The translations under genes and the position numbers were made by a program. The notes beneath the pieces are model-generated. The model had not been told where the DNA came from, did not search any database, and saw only the letters and a program-made list of their open reading frames with translations. From NCBI GenBank assembly GCA_937928765.1, contig CALFVX010000017.1, forward strand, positions 23,615 to 87,614: a stretch of 64,000 bases of DNA. Direction: 5' to 3'. The stretch comes from an uncultured Endomicrobiia bacterium. Its GTDB lineage: Bacteria > Elusimicrobiota > Endomicrobiia > DTEH01. Below are positions 8,825 through 18,975 of this stretch, one piece after another (within the stretch, counting starts at the first letter, position 1; every line of letters starts with the position of its first letter).

Positions 8825-9675
8825 TTTTTACTCCCTGGGTAAAAAAATTCTATAGAATAGGCATGTAACATCATCCTAGGAACTTTTTTATCAATTATTT
8901 TTTCTTCTCCACCATAGATTTTATCACCTATTATTGGATGACCTATGAATTTTAAGTGTGTTCTGATTTGATGTGTCCTACCAGTTTTTGGATACAACTC
9001 TAAATATGAAAATGTTTTTGTATAAGAAAGAACTTTAAATTTTGTTTCTGCTTTTTTACCCAAAAAATTTATTTTTGATAAATTTTTTTCTTTTTTTATT
9101 GGCGCTAAAATTTCTCCTTCAGAAATTTTTACTTCGCCAGAAACTATTGAACGGTAAATCTTTCTTATTTCTCTTTTCTGAAATTGTTCTGAAAGAATAA
9201 ATTGCATTTGTGGCGTTTTTGCTATAAGTAAAACTCCCGAAGTTTCTCTATCTAGCCTGTGAACTAAAAATGGCCTGTTTAAAAACCAGTTTTTATTTTT
9301 CAAAGAAGGAAATTTTTCTATTAAAATATCTATTAAAGTAATTTCTTTATCAAACTTTTTTGCAGGATGTACTTTTAAAAATGGCGGTTTATTAATAACC
9401 ATCAAATCATCATCCTCATAGATCACATCTAAATTTTTCAATTCAAGATTTTTTTCTTCAATAAAATCTTTTCTTTCAGGAAGGATAACTTCAATTTCAT
9501 CACCAAAATTAACTTTTTTATCAGGTTCTACATACTTGTTATTAATTTTTACCATTTTGTTTTTACAAAGATCTTTAATATATTCTCTTGAATATTCTTT
9601 TAAAACTTCTTTTAAATATTTATCAACTCTTTTATCTTTTATATCTTCAGCTATTTTGAAACATCTCTTTTCCAT
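8758..9675 (-). CDS. RluD-family 23S rRNA pseudouridine synthase
   Basis: The 305-residue protein has an N-terminal S4 RNA-binding domain (about 15-75, 'RVDKYLKEVL...KMVKINNKYVEPD') followed by the RluA/RluD catalytic domain. The active-site block 'FLVHRLDRETSGVLLIAKT' holds the catalytic Asp, and 'PKTGRTHQIRTHLKFIGHPIIGD' is the C-terminal family signature. It isomerises uridines in large-subunit rRNA. It overlaps lgt by 25 bp and is last in the ileS-lspA-lgt-rlu run; the lspA-rluD neighbourhood is widespread in bacteria. The exact target (RluC or RluD type) cannot be told. Confidence 0.9.
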   Translation of the reverse strand: MEKRCFKIAEDIKDKRVDKYLKEVLKEYSREYIKDLCKNKMVKINNKYVEPDKKVNFGDEIEVILPERKDFIEEKNLELKNLDVIYEDDDLMVINKPPFLKVHPAKKFDKEITLIDILIEKFPSLKNKNWFLNRPFLVHRLDRETSGVLLIAKTPQMQFILSEQFQKREIRKIYRSIVSGEVKISEGEILAPIKKEKNLSKINFLGKKAETKFKVLSYTKTFSYLELYPKTGRTHQIRTHLKFIGHPIIGDKIYGGEEKIIDKKVPRMMLHAYSIEFFYPGSKKCKIFIAELPEDFKFFLSYLSL

Positions 9676-10430
9676 TTTTTAATATAAAATATTAATAAAA
9701 AAAACAATGAAAAAACTATTATACTTATAAACTGAGAAGGATAAAGCCCTAATATCAAGCTACCTCTATCATCTCCACGAATAAATTCGTTTAGAAATCT
9801 AAAAAAAGAATAAATCATTGCTCCTAAAAAAAATATTCTATACTTTAACAATTTTTTTTGTAACAAAAAATGCGTGATTAAAAAAATTATAAAAGCATAT
9901 AAAGACTCAAACAATTGCGTAGGAAAAATTTTTACTCCTATAGGAGCTAAAGACTCAGGATGAAAAAAAACAACGCCTAAAAAATCCAAACTTTGATGAA
10001 CTTCTTTACCATAACAACATCCAGCACAAAAACATCCTATCCTACCTATACTTAAACCTAAATATAAAGCAGGTGTAAGAATATCCATTACAAAAAGCAA
10101 ATCTTGTCTATTTAATAAAGTATAAATTATTCCAAAAATTAATCCTGAAAAAAATCCTCCATAAAAAACTAAACCGCCTTGCCAAATTTTTATTACAGAT
10201 AAAATATCTGTCTTGTAATAATCAAAATTTAAAATTACATATAGCAACCTACCACCTAATAATCCCACTAAAACACAAAAAAATATCAAATTACTTAAAA
10301 ATCTCCAATTAAGATTTCTTTTTAATGCTTGATATTTAACATAATTATAAGCAAAGATCACTCCCAAAGCAACAAAAAATCCATAAGTCCTTAAAGTTAA
10401 ACTTCCTATTCTTAAAAGAGTTGGAAACAT
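9651..10430 (-). CDS. lgt: Prolipoprotein diacylglyceryl transferase
   Basis: The 259-residue integral membrane protein carries the Lgt signatures 'LRTYGFFVALGV', 'GGRLLYVILNF', 'GGLVFYGGFFSGLIFG' and 'GLSIGRIGCFCAGCCYG' (family motif GRxGNFxNxExYG, modified here with Cys residues). Lgt attaches diacylglycerol from phosphatidylglycerol to the lipobox Cys of prolipoproteins, the step before LspA. It overlaps lspA by 19 bp. Several lipoproteins in this window (Pal, M23 peptidase, LPP20-like, CusB-like) would be its substrates. The Cys-rich form of the motif is seen in several other lineages and I do not take it as inactive. Confidence 0.92.
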   Translation of the reverse strand: MFPTLLRIGSLTLRTYGFFVALGVIFAYNYVKYQALKRNLNWRFLSNLIFFCVLVGLLGGRLLYVILNFDYYKTDILSVIKIWQGGLVFYGGFFSGLIFGIIYTLLNRQDLLFVMDILTPALYLGLSIGRIGCFCAGCCYGKEVHQSLDFLGVVFFHPESLAPIGVKIFPTQLFESLYAFIIFLITHFLLQKKLLKYRIFFLGAMIYSFFRFLNEFIRGDDRGSLILGLYPSQFISIIVFSLFFLLIFYIKKWKRDVSK

Positions 10431-10915
10431 TTTTTGTCATCCTTTAAACTTTTTATTACCTTTACAAAATACTTAATTATCATAATCCACACACCAATAA
10501 AAACATAACTATCAGCAAGATTAAAAACAGGCCATATGTTTTTATAATTGAATTGTAAATCAATAAAATCTATAACTTTACCTAAGAAAATTCTATCAAT
10601 CAAATTCCCTATACCACCACAAAAAATAAATGTGATCACAAAATTACCCAAATTTTCTCCTAAATCATTTCTAATACTTTTTGCATAGATTATTAATATC
10701 AAAAGAACTATAACTATTACTATTGAAAAAAAGAAATTGAACCCTTCAAAAAATCCAAAAACAATACCTGTATTTGTTGTATATGTAAATGCAAGAAAAG
10801 AGGTTATTTGTTTTGTCTGATAAAGAACAAAATTTTTCCTTATTAAAAACTTACTTATTTGATCTAAAAAAATTAAAAAAAAACACAAAATATAAAATTT
10901 TAATTTTTTTTCCAT
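10412..10915 (-). CDS. lspA: Lipoprotein signal peptidase II
   Basis: 167 residues with four membrane helices. The catalytic aspartates are visible in 'GNLIDRIFLGKVIDFIDLQF' and 'WPVFNLADSYVFIGV', and the 'TTNTGIVFGFF' motif is the usual TxNxGxAFG. LspA cleaves diacylglyceryl prolipoproteins N-terminal to the lipobox Cys. It lies 15 bp after ileS, the commonest arrangement for this gene, and overlaps lgt. Confidence 0.93.
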   Translation of the reverse strand: MEKKLKFYILCFFLIFLDQISKFLIRKNFVLYQTKQITSFLAFTYTTNTGIVFGFFEGFNFFFSIVIVIVLLILIIYAKSIRNDLGENLGNFVITFIFCGGIGNLIDRIFLGKVIDFIDLQFNYKNIWPVFNLADSYVFIGVWIMIIKYFVKVIKSLKDDKKCFQLF

Positions 10916-10930
10916 ACTTATTTTTATTTC

Positions 10931-13738
10931 TCAATCAAATATTGCTTCCTCACATTTTTCACAAACACCTTTCTCTGTCAACTTTTCGTAATAGACCCAG
11001 CATCTTGGACACTTCACACCATCAAATTTTTTAACTTTTATTTCAAAATATTTTTCTTGTCTTTTGCTATCATACTCAACTTTCAAAGATGAAACTATAA
11101 AAATCTGTTTTAACAAATTAGAATACTTTTCAACTATAGATTTTAAATCATCATCATAAATTTTCAACTCAACTTCTGCTTCAAGAGAACTTCCAACAAT
11201 ATTTTCTTTTCTTAACTTTTCTAAAGCTATATTTACTTCATCGCGCAACTGTAAAATTTTTTTCATTTCAGACTCAATAGTAGAATTCTTAAATTTTTTT
11301 AATTCTTTAAAATCAAAATTTACTAAAAATATACTTTCTTTATTTACTAAACCCATTGACTTTGCTTCTTGCCATGCTTCCTCAGATGTAAAACTTAATA
11401 TTGGAGAAATTAATGGTAAAACTGAAATAAGAATTTTATATAGAACAAACTGTGAACCCCTTCTGTATGGAGAGTCTTTTTTATAAGTATAAAGTTTATC
11501 CTTTAAAATATCAAAATAAAAATTTGACAACTCTTTAATAAAAAAGTTGCTTATAACATTTATTACATTATAAAATTTATATTCTTCATAACAGGAGATA
11601 ACCTCCTCTACAATATCTGATAATCTTGATAACATATATTCGTCTAAAAAATCAAACTTATACTCTTTAAATTCAATATTAAAATCATAAAGGTTGCCAA
11701 TAATGTATCTTATAGTATTTCTTATTTTTCTATAATTCTCAACCAACCTGTCTAAAATCTCTTTTGAAATTCTAATATCTTCAGAGTAATCAGCAGAAGC
11801 GCTCCATAACCTTAAAATTTCTGCTCCATGATGTTTTATTATTTCCTGTGGGAAAACAACATTTCCTAACGATTTTGACATCTTTTTCCCTTCGCCATCT
11901 ACTACGAACCCGTGAGTTAAAACAATACTATATGGTGCTTGCGCCTCACAAGCAGAAGAAACTATTAAAGAAACCTGAAACCAACCTCTATGTTGGTCAG
12001 AACCTTCAAGATACATTATATCTTTAGACGAAATTTTGGAAATATAAGCTGTGGAATGTGAAGTATAAAGTATTTTGTATGAAACAGAAGAGTCATACCA
12101 TACATCAAAAATATCTTTTTCTTTTTTAAATTCATTACTACCACATCTTTTACATACAAAATCTTTTGGTAAAAAGTCTCTTACATCTCTTATAAACCAA
12201 CTATCTGAACCTTCTTTTGAAAATATTTCTTCAACTTTTTCTAAAATCTCTTTATCAATATAAACTTCATCACAACTTTTACAATAAACTGCAGGTATAG
12301 GAACACCCCAGTATCTCTGTCTTGATAAACACCAATCAGGTCTAAGTTGCACCATTGAAGAAATACGGTTTTCACCATATTCTGGTATCCATCTGACAGA
12401 TTTAATATTTTCTAGAATTCTATGTCTTAGATTTTTATGGTCAATAACTAAAAACCATTGTTCTGTTGAACGAAAAATTACTGGTTTTTTACACCTCCAA
12501 CAATGTGGATAAGAATGTTTGATTTTTCCACTAAAAAGTAATAACCCTTTTTCTCTTAAATAATTAATTATTATACCGTTTGCGTTAAATACTTGTTCAC
12601 CAAAAATTTTTAATTCTAAATTTTTTAATTTTTCATCTGCAAATTTTCCTTTATCATCTACAGGTGAATAAATTTCAAGATTATTCTTTATACCAAGATG
12701 ATAATCTTCTTCTCCATGACCCGGAGCTATGTGTATCACACCAGTACCATCATCAACAGAAACATTTTCATAAGGAATACAATAAGAAATTTTCTCAATA
12801 AAAGGATGTTTGCATAAAGTGGTTTTTTGTTTATCTTCATCTGCTATATCAGAACCATAAATTTCATAAATAAATTCTAAATTTTTAGATAAAACCTTTT
12901 GTATTTCTTCCGCCCTACTTTTCATAAAAATAAGATATTCTTCATTGTTTTTTGCTACAACATATTTTACATCAGGTTTTATTGCTAAAGCTAAATTTGC
13001 AGGTAATGTCCATGGAGTAGTCGTCCAGATTAAAATATATAATTTATCCTTCGGTATTTCTAAGTTAGATTTTAATTTTTCTACGGGAAATTTAACAAAT
13101 ATAGAATCCGATATTTTATCTTCATACTCAACTTCAGCTTCTGCTAATGATGTCTCACAGTGGATACACCAATAAACAGGTTTCTTACGCTTTATAATAT
13201 ATCCTTCTTCAACCAATTTTTTAAATGTTGAAATAATATTTTTTTCATATAAAGGATCCATTGTCAAGTACGGTTTATCCCATTCGGCTAAAATCCCTAA
13301 TCTTATAAATTCTTCTTTCTGTATTTCTATATACTTTTTAGCATAGTCTTTCGCTTTTTTTCTAAATTCAACTTGTGAAATTTGATCTTTTGTAATCTTT
13401 AACTCTTTCAATAACTGATATTCGATTGGTAAGCCGTGGCAATCCCAGCCTGGAATATAAGGTGAATAGTATCCCTGCATTGATTTGTATTTTATTACTA
13501 TATCTTTCAAAATCTTATTCAATGAATGACCTATATGTATATGTCCGTTTGCATATGGAGGCCCATCGTGTAAAACAAATATTTTTTTCCCTTCGTTATT
13601 TTTTAAAATTTTTTCATAAATTTTATTTTCCTGCCAAAACTTTATAATCTGGAGTTCTTTTTGAGAAAGGTTTGCTTTCATCGAAAAATTTGTCTTAGGA
13701 AGGTTTACAGTCTTTGAATAATCTATCTCTTGTTGCAT
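10931..13738 (-). CDS. ileS: Isoleucine--tRNA ligase
   Basis: About 935 residues. The class I synthetase motifs are present: 'PYANGHIHIGH' near residues 61-71 and 'GKKMSKSLGN' in the second half. The large editing (CP1) domain includes 'WTTTPWTLPANLAL'. A C-terminal zinc finger 'CPRCWVYYEKLTEKGVCEKC' marks the bacterial IleS type. The frame opens with a TTG at 13759, but ATG at 13738 has a GAGGAG ribosome binding site at a good distance and is preferred. It heads the ileS-lspA-lgt-rlu operon. An AT-rich 117-bp gap separates it from the FAD oxidase. Confidence 0.96.
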   Translation of the reverse strand: MQQEIDYSKTVNLPKTNFSMKANLSQKELQIIKFWQENKIYEKILKNNEGKKIFVLHDGPPYANGHIHIGHSLNKILKDIVIKYKSMQGYYSPYIPGWDCHGLPIEYQLLKELKITKDQISQVEFRKKAKDYAKKYIEIQKEEFIRLGILAEWDKPYLTMDPLYEKNIISTFKKLVEEGYIIKRKKPVYWCIHCETSLAEAEVEYEDKISDSIFVKFPVEKLKSNLEIPKDKLYILIWTTTPWTLPANLALAIKPDVKYVVAKNNEEYLIFMKSRAEEIQKVLSKNLEFIYEIYGSDIADEDKQKTTLCKHPFIEKISYCIPYENVSVDDGTGVIHIAPGHGEEDYHLGIKNNLEIYSPVDDKGKFADEKLKNLELKIFGEQVFNANGIIINYLREKGLLLFSGKIKHSYPHCWRCKKPVIFRSTEQWFLVIDHKNLRHRILENIKSVRWIPEYGENRISSMVQLRPDWCLSRQRYWGVPIPAVYCKSCDEVYIDKEILEKVEEIFSKEGSDSWFIRDVRDFLPKDFVCKRCGSNEFKKEKDIFDVWYDSSVSYKILYTSHSTAYISKISSKDIMYLEGSDQHRGWFQVSLIVSSACEAQAPYSIVLTHGFVVDGEGKKMSKSLGNVVFPQEIIKHHGAEILRLWSASADYSEDIRISKEILDRLVENYRKIRNTIRYIIGNLYDFNIEFKEYKFDFLDEYMLSRLSDIVEEVISCYEEYKFYNVINVISNFFIKELSNFYFDILKDKLYTYKKDSPYRRGSQFVLYKILISVLPLISPILSFTSEEAWQEAKSMGLVNKESIFLVNFDFKELKKFKNSTIESEMKKILQLRDEVNIALEKLRKENIVGSSLEAEVELKIYDDDLKSIVEKYSNLLKQIFIVSSLKVEYDSKRQEKYFEIKVKKFDGVKCPRCWVYYEKLTEKGVCEKCEEAIFD

Positions 13739-13855
13739 AAAATTGTTCTCCTCAATCAATCTATAGCTAAAATATTTTTTATTAATCTATCATAAATAAA
13801 AATAAAATATTATATAAAATTTTATTCAAAATCAAGTTTTTTATCTTTTGGAATA

Positions 13856-15283
13856 TCATACGAAATTTAAATAATTCATAGGAAATATATTATCTAAAGA
13901 TAAAATACATTGTGGATCAAAAACTTTTTTTATTTTCGCCATTTCTAGCACACCTTCTTTACCATACATCAATTCAAGATACTTGTTTTTTGTTTTTCCA
14001 ACGCCATGTTCTGCAAAACCACTACCACCTAAAGATACTGCTTTTTTTATAGATTCTACATAAATTTTTTCTGCAAGTTCTTTTTGTAGTTCATTCCTAG
14101 GGAAAAGATTGAAATGTAAGTGATTTTCTCCAATATGACCAAAAATTACCGTCTGAAGATTTAAATTTTCTTTTTGTATTTTTTTATAAAAATTATATAA
14201 TTGAGCAAATTTTTCTTGTGGGACTGAAGCATCAATTGCTATCTTTATACTTCCTATTTTCTTAAAATAAGAATTAATATTCTCAGGAAGTTTATATCTA
14301 AAATCTATAAGTTTTTTATAATCAGAAAAACTTTCTGAAATAACTGTATCTTTATAGTTTATTTTTTCTAAAATTTCATCTAAAAGATAAATTTTTTCTT
14401 TATCTGCTTCAATATATATTGCACAATTTTGCCCTACAACAAAATTGTATTCTTCTTTTAAAAATTCTAATGAATTTTTGTCAAAAAATTCAAGTGAAAA
14501 AATATTCAACTTATCTTTTTGTTCCTTAATTTTTGAAATAATCTCGGGAATATCTTCATCTTTATCAAAAAATATTATTATTATAAATCTTTCTGGAAGT
14601 TTATCAATTAGAGATAACTCTACCTCTGTGATTACTCCTAATGTTCCTTCAGAACCTATAATTAAGTCTATTGTATCCATTTTATCCTTAATATAATATC
14701 CAGCAGAACATTTCACATCCGGAGTTCTATAGCTTGGCATTTTTATTTTAAATATTCCATAATCTAAAAATCCTTCTTTTTCAAACAATTCACCTCGTTT
14801 TATATCTAAAACTTTTCCACTACTAAGTATCAACCTTATTCTTTTAATATAATTTCTGGTAGGACCAAACCTAAAACTATACTCACCTGAAGCATTAGTA
14901 GCAATATTCCCACCAATAAATGCATTACGTTCAGTAGGAAATGGTGGGTAAAAAAGATTAATTTTTTCTATTTCTTTCAAAAAATCGTTTACAACAACAC
15001 CTGATTGCAAAACAGCTATCTTATTTTTGGAATCAATTTTTATAATTTTATTCAAACTTTCAGTAGATAAAATTACCCCTTCAGTAGGAATTCTACCTGC
15101 AACATTACCAGTTCCTGCTGCTGAAATTGTCACAGGAATTTTTTCTTTACAACAATATTTTAAAATTTCAATAACTTCATCTTCATTCTCAGGTATATAA
15201 ACTTTATTTGCTTTGCCATTTTTAAAATTTGAAGAATCTTCTAAATATCCAACAATACTTAATAAATCGTCTTTTGTTTTCAT
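13856..15283 (-). CDS. FAD-linked oxidase of the GlcD / D-lactate dehydrogenase family
   Basis: 475 residues. The N-terminal FAD_binding_4 (PCMH) domain contains 'PVTISAAGTGNVAGRIPTEG' and 'GGNIATNASGEYSFRFG', which is the FAD pyrophosphate loop, and 'IIGSEGTLGVITEVEL'. The C-terminal FAD-oxidase domain ends with 'GGSGFAEHGVGKTKNKYLELMYG' and 'IKKVFDPQCILSLDNIF', matching glycolate oxidase GlcD and D-lactate dehydrogenases. It oxidises a 2-hydroxyacid, passing electrons to an unknown partner. No GlcE, GlcF or EtfAB gene lies beside it, so the electron acceptor cannot be inferred. Confidence 0.85.
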   Translation of the reverse strand: MKTKDDLLSIVGYLEDSSNFKNGKANKVYIPENEDEVIEILKYCCKEKIPVTISAAGTGNVAGRIPTEGVILSTESLNKIIKIDSKNKIAVLQSGVVVNDFLKEIEKINLFYPPFPTERNAFIGGNIATNASGEYSFRFGPTRNYIKRIRLILSSGKVLDIKRGELFEKEGFLDYGIFKIKMPSYRTPDVKCSAGYYIKDKMDTIDLIIGSEGTLGVITEVELSLIDKLPERFIIIIFFDKDEDIPEIISKIKEQKDKLNIFSLEFFDKNSLEFLKEEYNFVVGQNCAIYIEADKEKIYLLDEILEKINYKDTVISESFSDYKKLIDFRYKLPENINSYFKKIGSIKIAIDASVPQEKFAQLYNFYKKIQKENLNLQTVIFGHIGENHLHFNLFPRNELQKELAEKIYVESIKKAVSLGGSGFAEHGVGKTKNKYLELMYGKEGVLEMAKIKKVFDPQCILSLDNIFPMNYLNFV

Positions 15284-15319
15284 AGTTTCATCTACTTTTA
15301 TAATTTTACCAACTAACTT

Positions 15320-16126
15320 TCAACTTTTAAAAACTCTACTAAATAAAATACCAAAAATAAACAAAAAAACTACTATTGTAGGAGTTGATGGTAAATCTAT
15401 AATGAAAGAAAAAATTAATCCTAAAATTGTTGAAACAACTGATATGATTAGATTTTTATAAATCAGTTGTTTTATATTTGGTGAAGAAATTAATGCAAAA
15501 CTACATGGAATAACTAAATAACTAAAACTTAGTATTAAACCAATGCTTCTTAAAAAAAATATTATGTTTAATCCAACAATTATAAAAAAAATAAAATTTA
15601 AAATTTTATAGTTTATACCAAAAACATAACTTGTATGAGTATCTGAATACATAAAAAATAATTGTCTGTTAAACAAGATGAAAAATACTATGCTAACTAA
15701 AAATATAAATATGCTAAAAATTAAGTCCCAATTTTTAACTATAAGAATATTTCCTGACAAAACATCCAAAATATATGTCTCAAAAAAATTAGTTTTAGAT
15801 AAAAGTAATACACTCAAAGAAAATGAAACTGCATATACTATTCCAACCAAACTGTCTTCTGAAAAATTTTTGTCTTTTTTATAGAAACTAAACAGACATA
15901 AACCTAAAAAAGTAACTAATATCATACTTAAATACGCATTAAAAGAAATTATGATTCCTGCAACCAAACCTAAAACTGCAAGTTCTGCTATAGCTAGGGT
16001 TATAAATATTGCTCTTTTTAAAACTACAAAAATTCCTAATAAACTAAGTGTTATAGATGAAAAAATCCCTATAATTAAAGATTTTAAGAAAAGATTTTGA
16101 GTTAAATGCTCTAAAATAGTATTCAT
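15320..16126 (-). CDS. znuB: Zinc/manganese-type ABC transporter permease
   Basis: The 268-residue protein with about eight membrane helices belongs to the ABC-3 family. Family landmarks include 'LKSLIIGIFSSITLSLLGIFVVLKRAIFITLAIAELAVLGL' in the first third (given here as a landmark split over residues 14-54) and 'SFSYLVIPCSFALI' near the C-terminus, where a Pro/Ala loop contacts the ATPase. It overlaps the ATPase gene by 4 bp. It forms the inner-membrane channel of the first metal uptake system. Confidence 0.85.
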   Translation of the reverse strand: MNTILEHLTQNLFLKSLIIGIFSSITLSLLGIFVVLKRAIFITLAIAELAVLGLVAGIIISFNAYLSMILVTFLGLCLFSFYKKDKNFSEDSLVGIVYAVSFSLSVLLLSKTNFFETYILDVLSGNILIVKNWDLIFSIFIFLVSIVFFILFNRQLFFMYSDTHTSYVFGINYKILNFIFFIIVGLNIIFFLRSIGLILSFSYLVIPCSFALISSPNIKQLIYKNLIISVVSTILGLIFSFIIDLPSTPTIVVFLFIFGILFSRVFKS

Positions 16127-16866
16127 ACTTTAATAAATTTCCAATCTTCAATTTTATGAATTTTTATATCTACTTTAAAAACTTCTGATATTTTTTTTCG
16201 TAAAAAATCTATATCTTCGACTTCGTCAATTATATCAATAGCTCCATTGTATACTAAAAATAACCTATCTACATAATTTAAAACTGTTTCTAAGTTATGA
16301 GATGCAAAAATTACAGCAAAATTTTTATCTTGTTTTATATTTTTTATGAACTCAAGCACCATTTTTGTATTAAATAAATCTAAATCATTTGTAGGCTCAT
16401 CTAAAATTAATATATCTGGCTGTTTTAACAAACTTCTAAGTATTAAAACTTTTTGCTTTAATCCTCCAGATAAATTTCTATAAAGTTCAAACTTTAAATC
16501 TTTTATATTAAATTTTTCTATTATATCGTCAATTTTTTGTTTATCTTCTATCTCAAGATTTAATTTAAAATTTTTTAAAAAAGCAAATGATAAAATTTCA
16601 TAAACACTAAACGGATATGTTTCATTAATTGTAAAAATCTGTGGTACATAACCAAATTTTAAATTTCTATTTTTTATAATTTTACCTTTTAAAGGTTTAA
16701 TTATACCTAAAATAGTTTTTAAAAAAGTAGTTTTACCAGATGCATTAGGACCAACTAACCCTATAAACTCACCTTCATAAATTGAAAAACTTAATCTTTC
16801 TAAAACTTTTTGTTTTTTATTATATCCACAAAAAAGATTTTTTACCTCTAAAATTTTATTTTTCAT
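16123..16866 (-). CDS. znuC: Zinc/manganese-type ABC transporter ATP-binding protein
   Basis: 247 residues with the full ABC set: Walker A 'GLVGPNASGKTTFLK', Q-loop 'FGYVPQ', signature 'NLSGGLKQKVLILRSLL', Walker B 'PDILILDEPTNDLDLF' and switch His 'IFASHNLETV'. It powers metal uptake through the neighbouring permease. It overlaps znuA by 11 bp and znuB by 4 bp, so the three are tightly coupled. Confidence 0.88.
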   Translation of the reverse strand: MKNKILEVKNLFCGYNKKQKVLERLSFSIYEGEFIGLVGPNASGKTTFLKTILGIIKPLKGKIIKNRNLKFGYVPQIFTINETYPFSVYEILSFAFLKNFKLNLEIEDKQKIDDIIEKFNIKDLKFELYRNLSGGLKQKVLILRSLLKQPDILILDEPTNDLDLFNTKMVLEFIKNIKQDKNFAVIFASHNLETVLNYVDRLFLVYNGAIDIIDEVEDIDFLRKKISEVFKVDIKIHKIEDWKFIKV

Positions 16867-17761
16867 ACTTACATATTGCTTCTATAATTGTATCAATTAA
16901 AGTAATATAATCTTTTATTTCTTTACTTCCGCCAACAGATAAAGCCACAACTTCATATCTTACACCAACAGATTTTGAAACAAAATCTGTATATTTTGTT
17001 GAATAAAAATTTTCATGCAATATAACTGTTGGTTTTTCATCTTTTAATTTTTCTATTAAATATTTAATGTATTTAGGACTTGGTGGTACAGAAGGTTTTG
17101 GCTCTAAAGTTGCAATTTCTTTAAGTCCAAAGAAATCACAGAAATAGGCAAAACTTTTATGGTATGAAACGACTTTTTTGTTATTAATCTTTGCTATTTT
17201 TTCTTTCCATATATAAACTTTTTCTTCAAGTAATTTTAAATATCTATTTTTGTTTGTCTCAAAATAACTCTTAAAATCAGGCATAAGAATAGCTAGACGT
17301 TCAGTTATGTCTTCCAAAATAATTTTTGCATTTTCAGGAGACAACCAATAGTGAGGATTACCAAATATATGAATCTCACCCATGCTAGCATCTATTTTAC
17401 TCTGAGGGACTTCAAGTTTTTTTATTCTTAAAGAAACATCTAAATTACCAACTTCGCCATAGAAAACTTTTTTATTCCCTGAAGTAAAAATCAAGTTATC
17501 AACCCAACTATCTAAATCCATACCAATTCTTACAATCAAATCTGCTTTTCTTATATTAGCAACCATTGAAGGTCTTAATTCAACATTATGCGGATTCTGC
17601 CATCCGTAACTTAAAGTTATAACTTCTGCTTTATCTTCAGCAATAACAGAAACAAAATGGGCTAAATCTTGTGTTGTTGTTACCACATAAATTTTATCTT
17701 TAACTTTAGAAAAACAAAAATTAAATAATATCAAACTTATAAAAAAAATCCCCCTCTTCAT
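16856..17761 (-). CDS. znuA: Periplasmic metal-binding protein of the ZnuA family
   Basis: About 301 residues, cluster A-1 substrate-binding protein. Likely metal ligands are His in 'GWQNPHNVELRPS', His in 'IFGNPHYWLSPENA', His in 'VVSYHKSFAYFCDFF' and the C-terminal acidic region. A signal sequence precedes 'KIYVVTTTQDLAHFV'. The start at 17761 is chosen because a GGAGG ribosome binding site lies 5 bp upstream; a more upstream ATG would begin inside that site. No His-rich loop of the enterobacterial ZnuA type is present. It is third in the operon after a small His/Cys protein and an outer-membrane barrel. Confidence 0.87.
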   Translation of the reverse strand: MKRGIFFISLILFNFCFSKVKDKIYVVTTTQDLAHFVSVIAEDKAEVITLSYGWQNPHNVELRPSMVANIRKADLIVRIGMDLDSWVDNLIFTSGNKKVFYGEVGNLDVSLRIKKLEVPQSKIDASMGEIHIFGNPHYWLSPENAKIILEDITERLAILMPDFKSYFETNKNRYLKLLEEKVYIWKEKIAKINNKKVVSYHKSFAYFCDFFGLKEIATLEPKPSVPPSPKYIKYLIEKLKDEKPTVILHENFYSTKYTDFVSKSVGVRYEVVALSVGGSKEIKDYITLIDTIIEAICKYEK

Positions 17762-17811
17762 ACTATCCTCCAAATTAAAAAATCAATATAATTTAGCAAT
17801 TATAAAAAAAT

Positions 17812-18900
17812 TTATTCTAACATATGGCTGTGGGGACCAAAACCAAAAACAAATTGGAGATATAATCTATGATTGTTGTCTTGCTCGTTCTTATATTGTG
17901 TCCTAAAGTATGTTGATTCAGTAATGTTTCTTGTAATAACAAAACTTAGGGAAGAAAATACTTCTTTTTTTTCAAGTTCTTGTTCATCTACAACTTTTGG
18001 TTCTTCAACATAATCTGTTCTTATTCCTAAGGCCCAATATTTAGAAATTTTGTAATCCAAAAACAAATATCCACCTAATCTGTTATATATTCCTAAAGGT
18101 ATATCTCGGATAAGATGAAAAATTTCTGTTTGAACTTTAAAAACTTTATAAGCAGAAATTATATGTTTATAAGTGAAATCTAAACTTAATATATTAACAT
18201 CATCTTTATGATAAGAAAAATCGGGGCCTTTACAAACCAAATGATTTAGTCCAAGTTCTAACTCTGAGATCTTACTTAATGGAAAACTTAACCACAGCTT
18301 AGAATTATAACCTCTATCAGATAAAGAAAAATTTTCATTGTTATGTTCATCTTCATTATCATGGTTATGTTGATGAAACTTAGGAATATCCCATATACCA
18401 AATGTTATTCTTGAAAAAAAATTAAAAGGTAAATTATAATTTAACCAAAAACCATCGCCAACTAAATTATGTTCACCAAAAAATTTTTTCATAAACTCTG
18501 GTTGGTCAAAATATCCTCTATGATGAGGATGAATTTTGTTTATTTTGCCAAAATCTATGTATTTTCTACCAAAATCCAAACCTAAGCCTCCAACAATTGT
18601 CTGAAAACTCACATATCCTTCATCTAGTTCAACTTCAAATATATTTTCATGTCTATGTAATGACCATATTATATCTGAACGAATTTGAGGATAAAGATAG
18701 CCTTGAAATACTAACTCTATTTCTTTTATATTTAATAAATTTTTTGATTCTTTAGAAATTTCGCTATAAAAATTACTAATTATGGAAATATCTGGAAGCT
18801 TATATAGGATATTTTTATTAGCAGATAGTGATGTTTGAGTATAAACTGTTAGGTTAAAAAATAAAGATATATATAAAAATGTTAATAAAATGTTTTTCAT
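17812..18900 (-). CDS. His-rich outer-membrane beta-barrel linked to metal uptake
   Basis: 362 residues with a signal peptide, then alternating amphipathic strands ending in an aromatic-rich strand ('RLYLQFVFGFG'). Two His-rich loops are seen: 'KINKIHPHHRGYFDQPEF' and 'KFHQHNHDNEDEHNNENF', typical of metal-capturing surfaces. It has no TonB plug. It sits immediately upstream of znuABC in the same direction, so I infer it brings zinc (or a similar divalent metal) across the outer membrane or holds it at the surface. The family is seen next to ZnuABC elsewhere, but I cannot name it. Confidence 0.65.
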   Translation of the reverse strand: MKNILLTFLYISLFFNLTVYTQTSLSANKNILYKLPDISIISNFYSEISKESKNLLNIKEIELVFQGYLYPQIRSDIIWSLHRHENIFEVELDEGYVSFQTIVGGLGLDFGRKYIDFGKINKIHPHHRGYFDQPEFMKKFFGEHNLVGDGFWLNYNLPFNFFSRITFGIWDIPKFHQHNHDNEDEHNNENFSLSDRGYNSKLWLSFPLSKISELELGLNHLVCKGPDFSYHKDDVNILSLDFTYKHIISAYKVFKVQTEIFHLIRDIPLGIYNRLGGYLFLDYKISKYWALGIRTDYVEEPKVVDEQELEKKEVFSSLSFVITRNITESTYFRTQYKNEQDNNHRLYLQFVFGFGPHSHMLE

Positions 18901-18975
18901 AATTAAACTCCTTTTTACTTTAATAAAAAATTTAAAATTTTTGATATATTGAATTTTAAATTATTGTGAGAATTA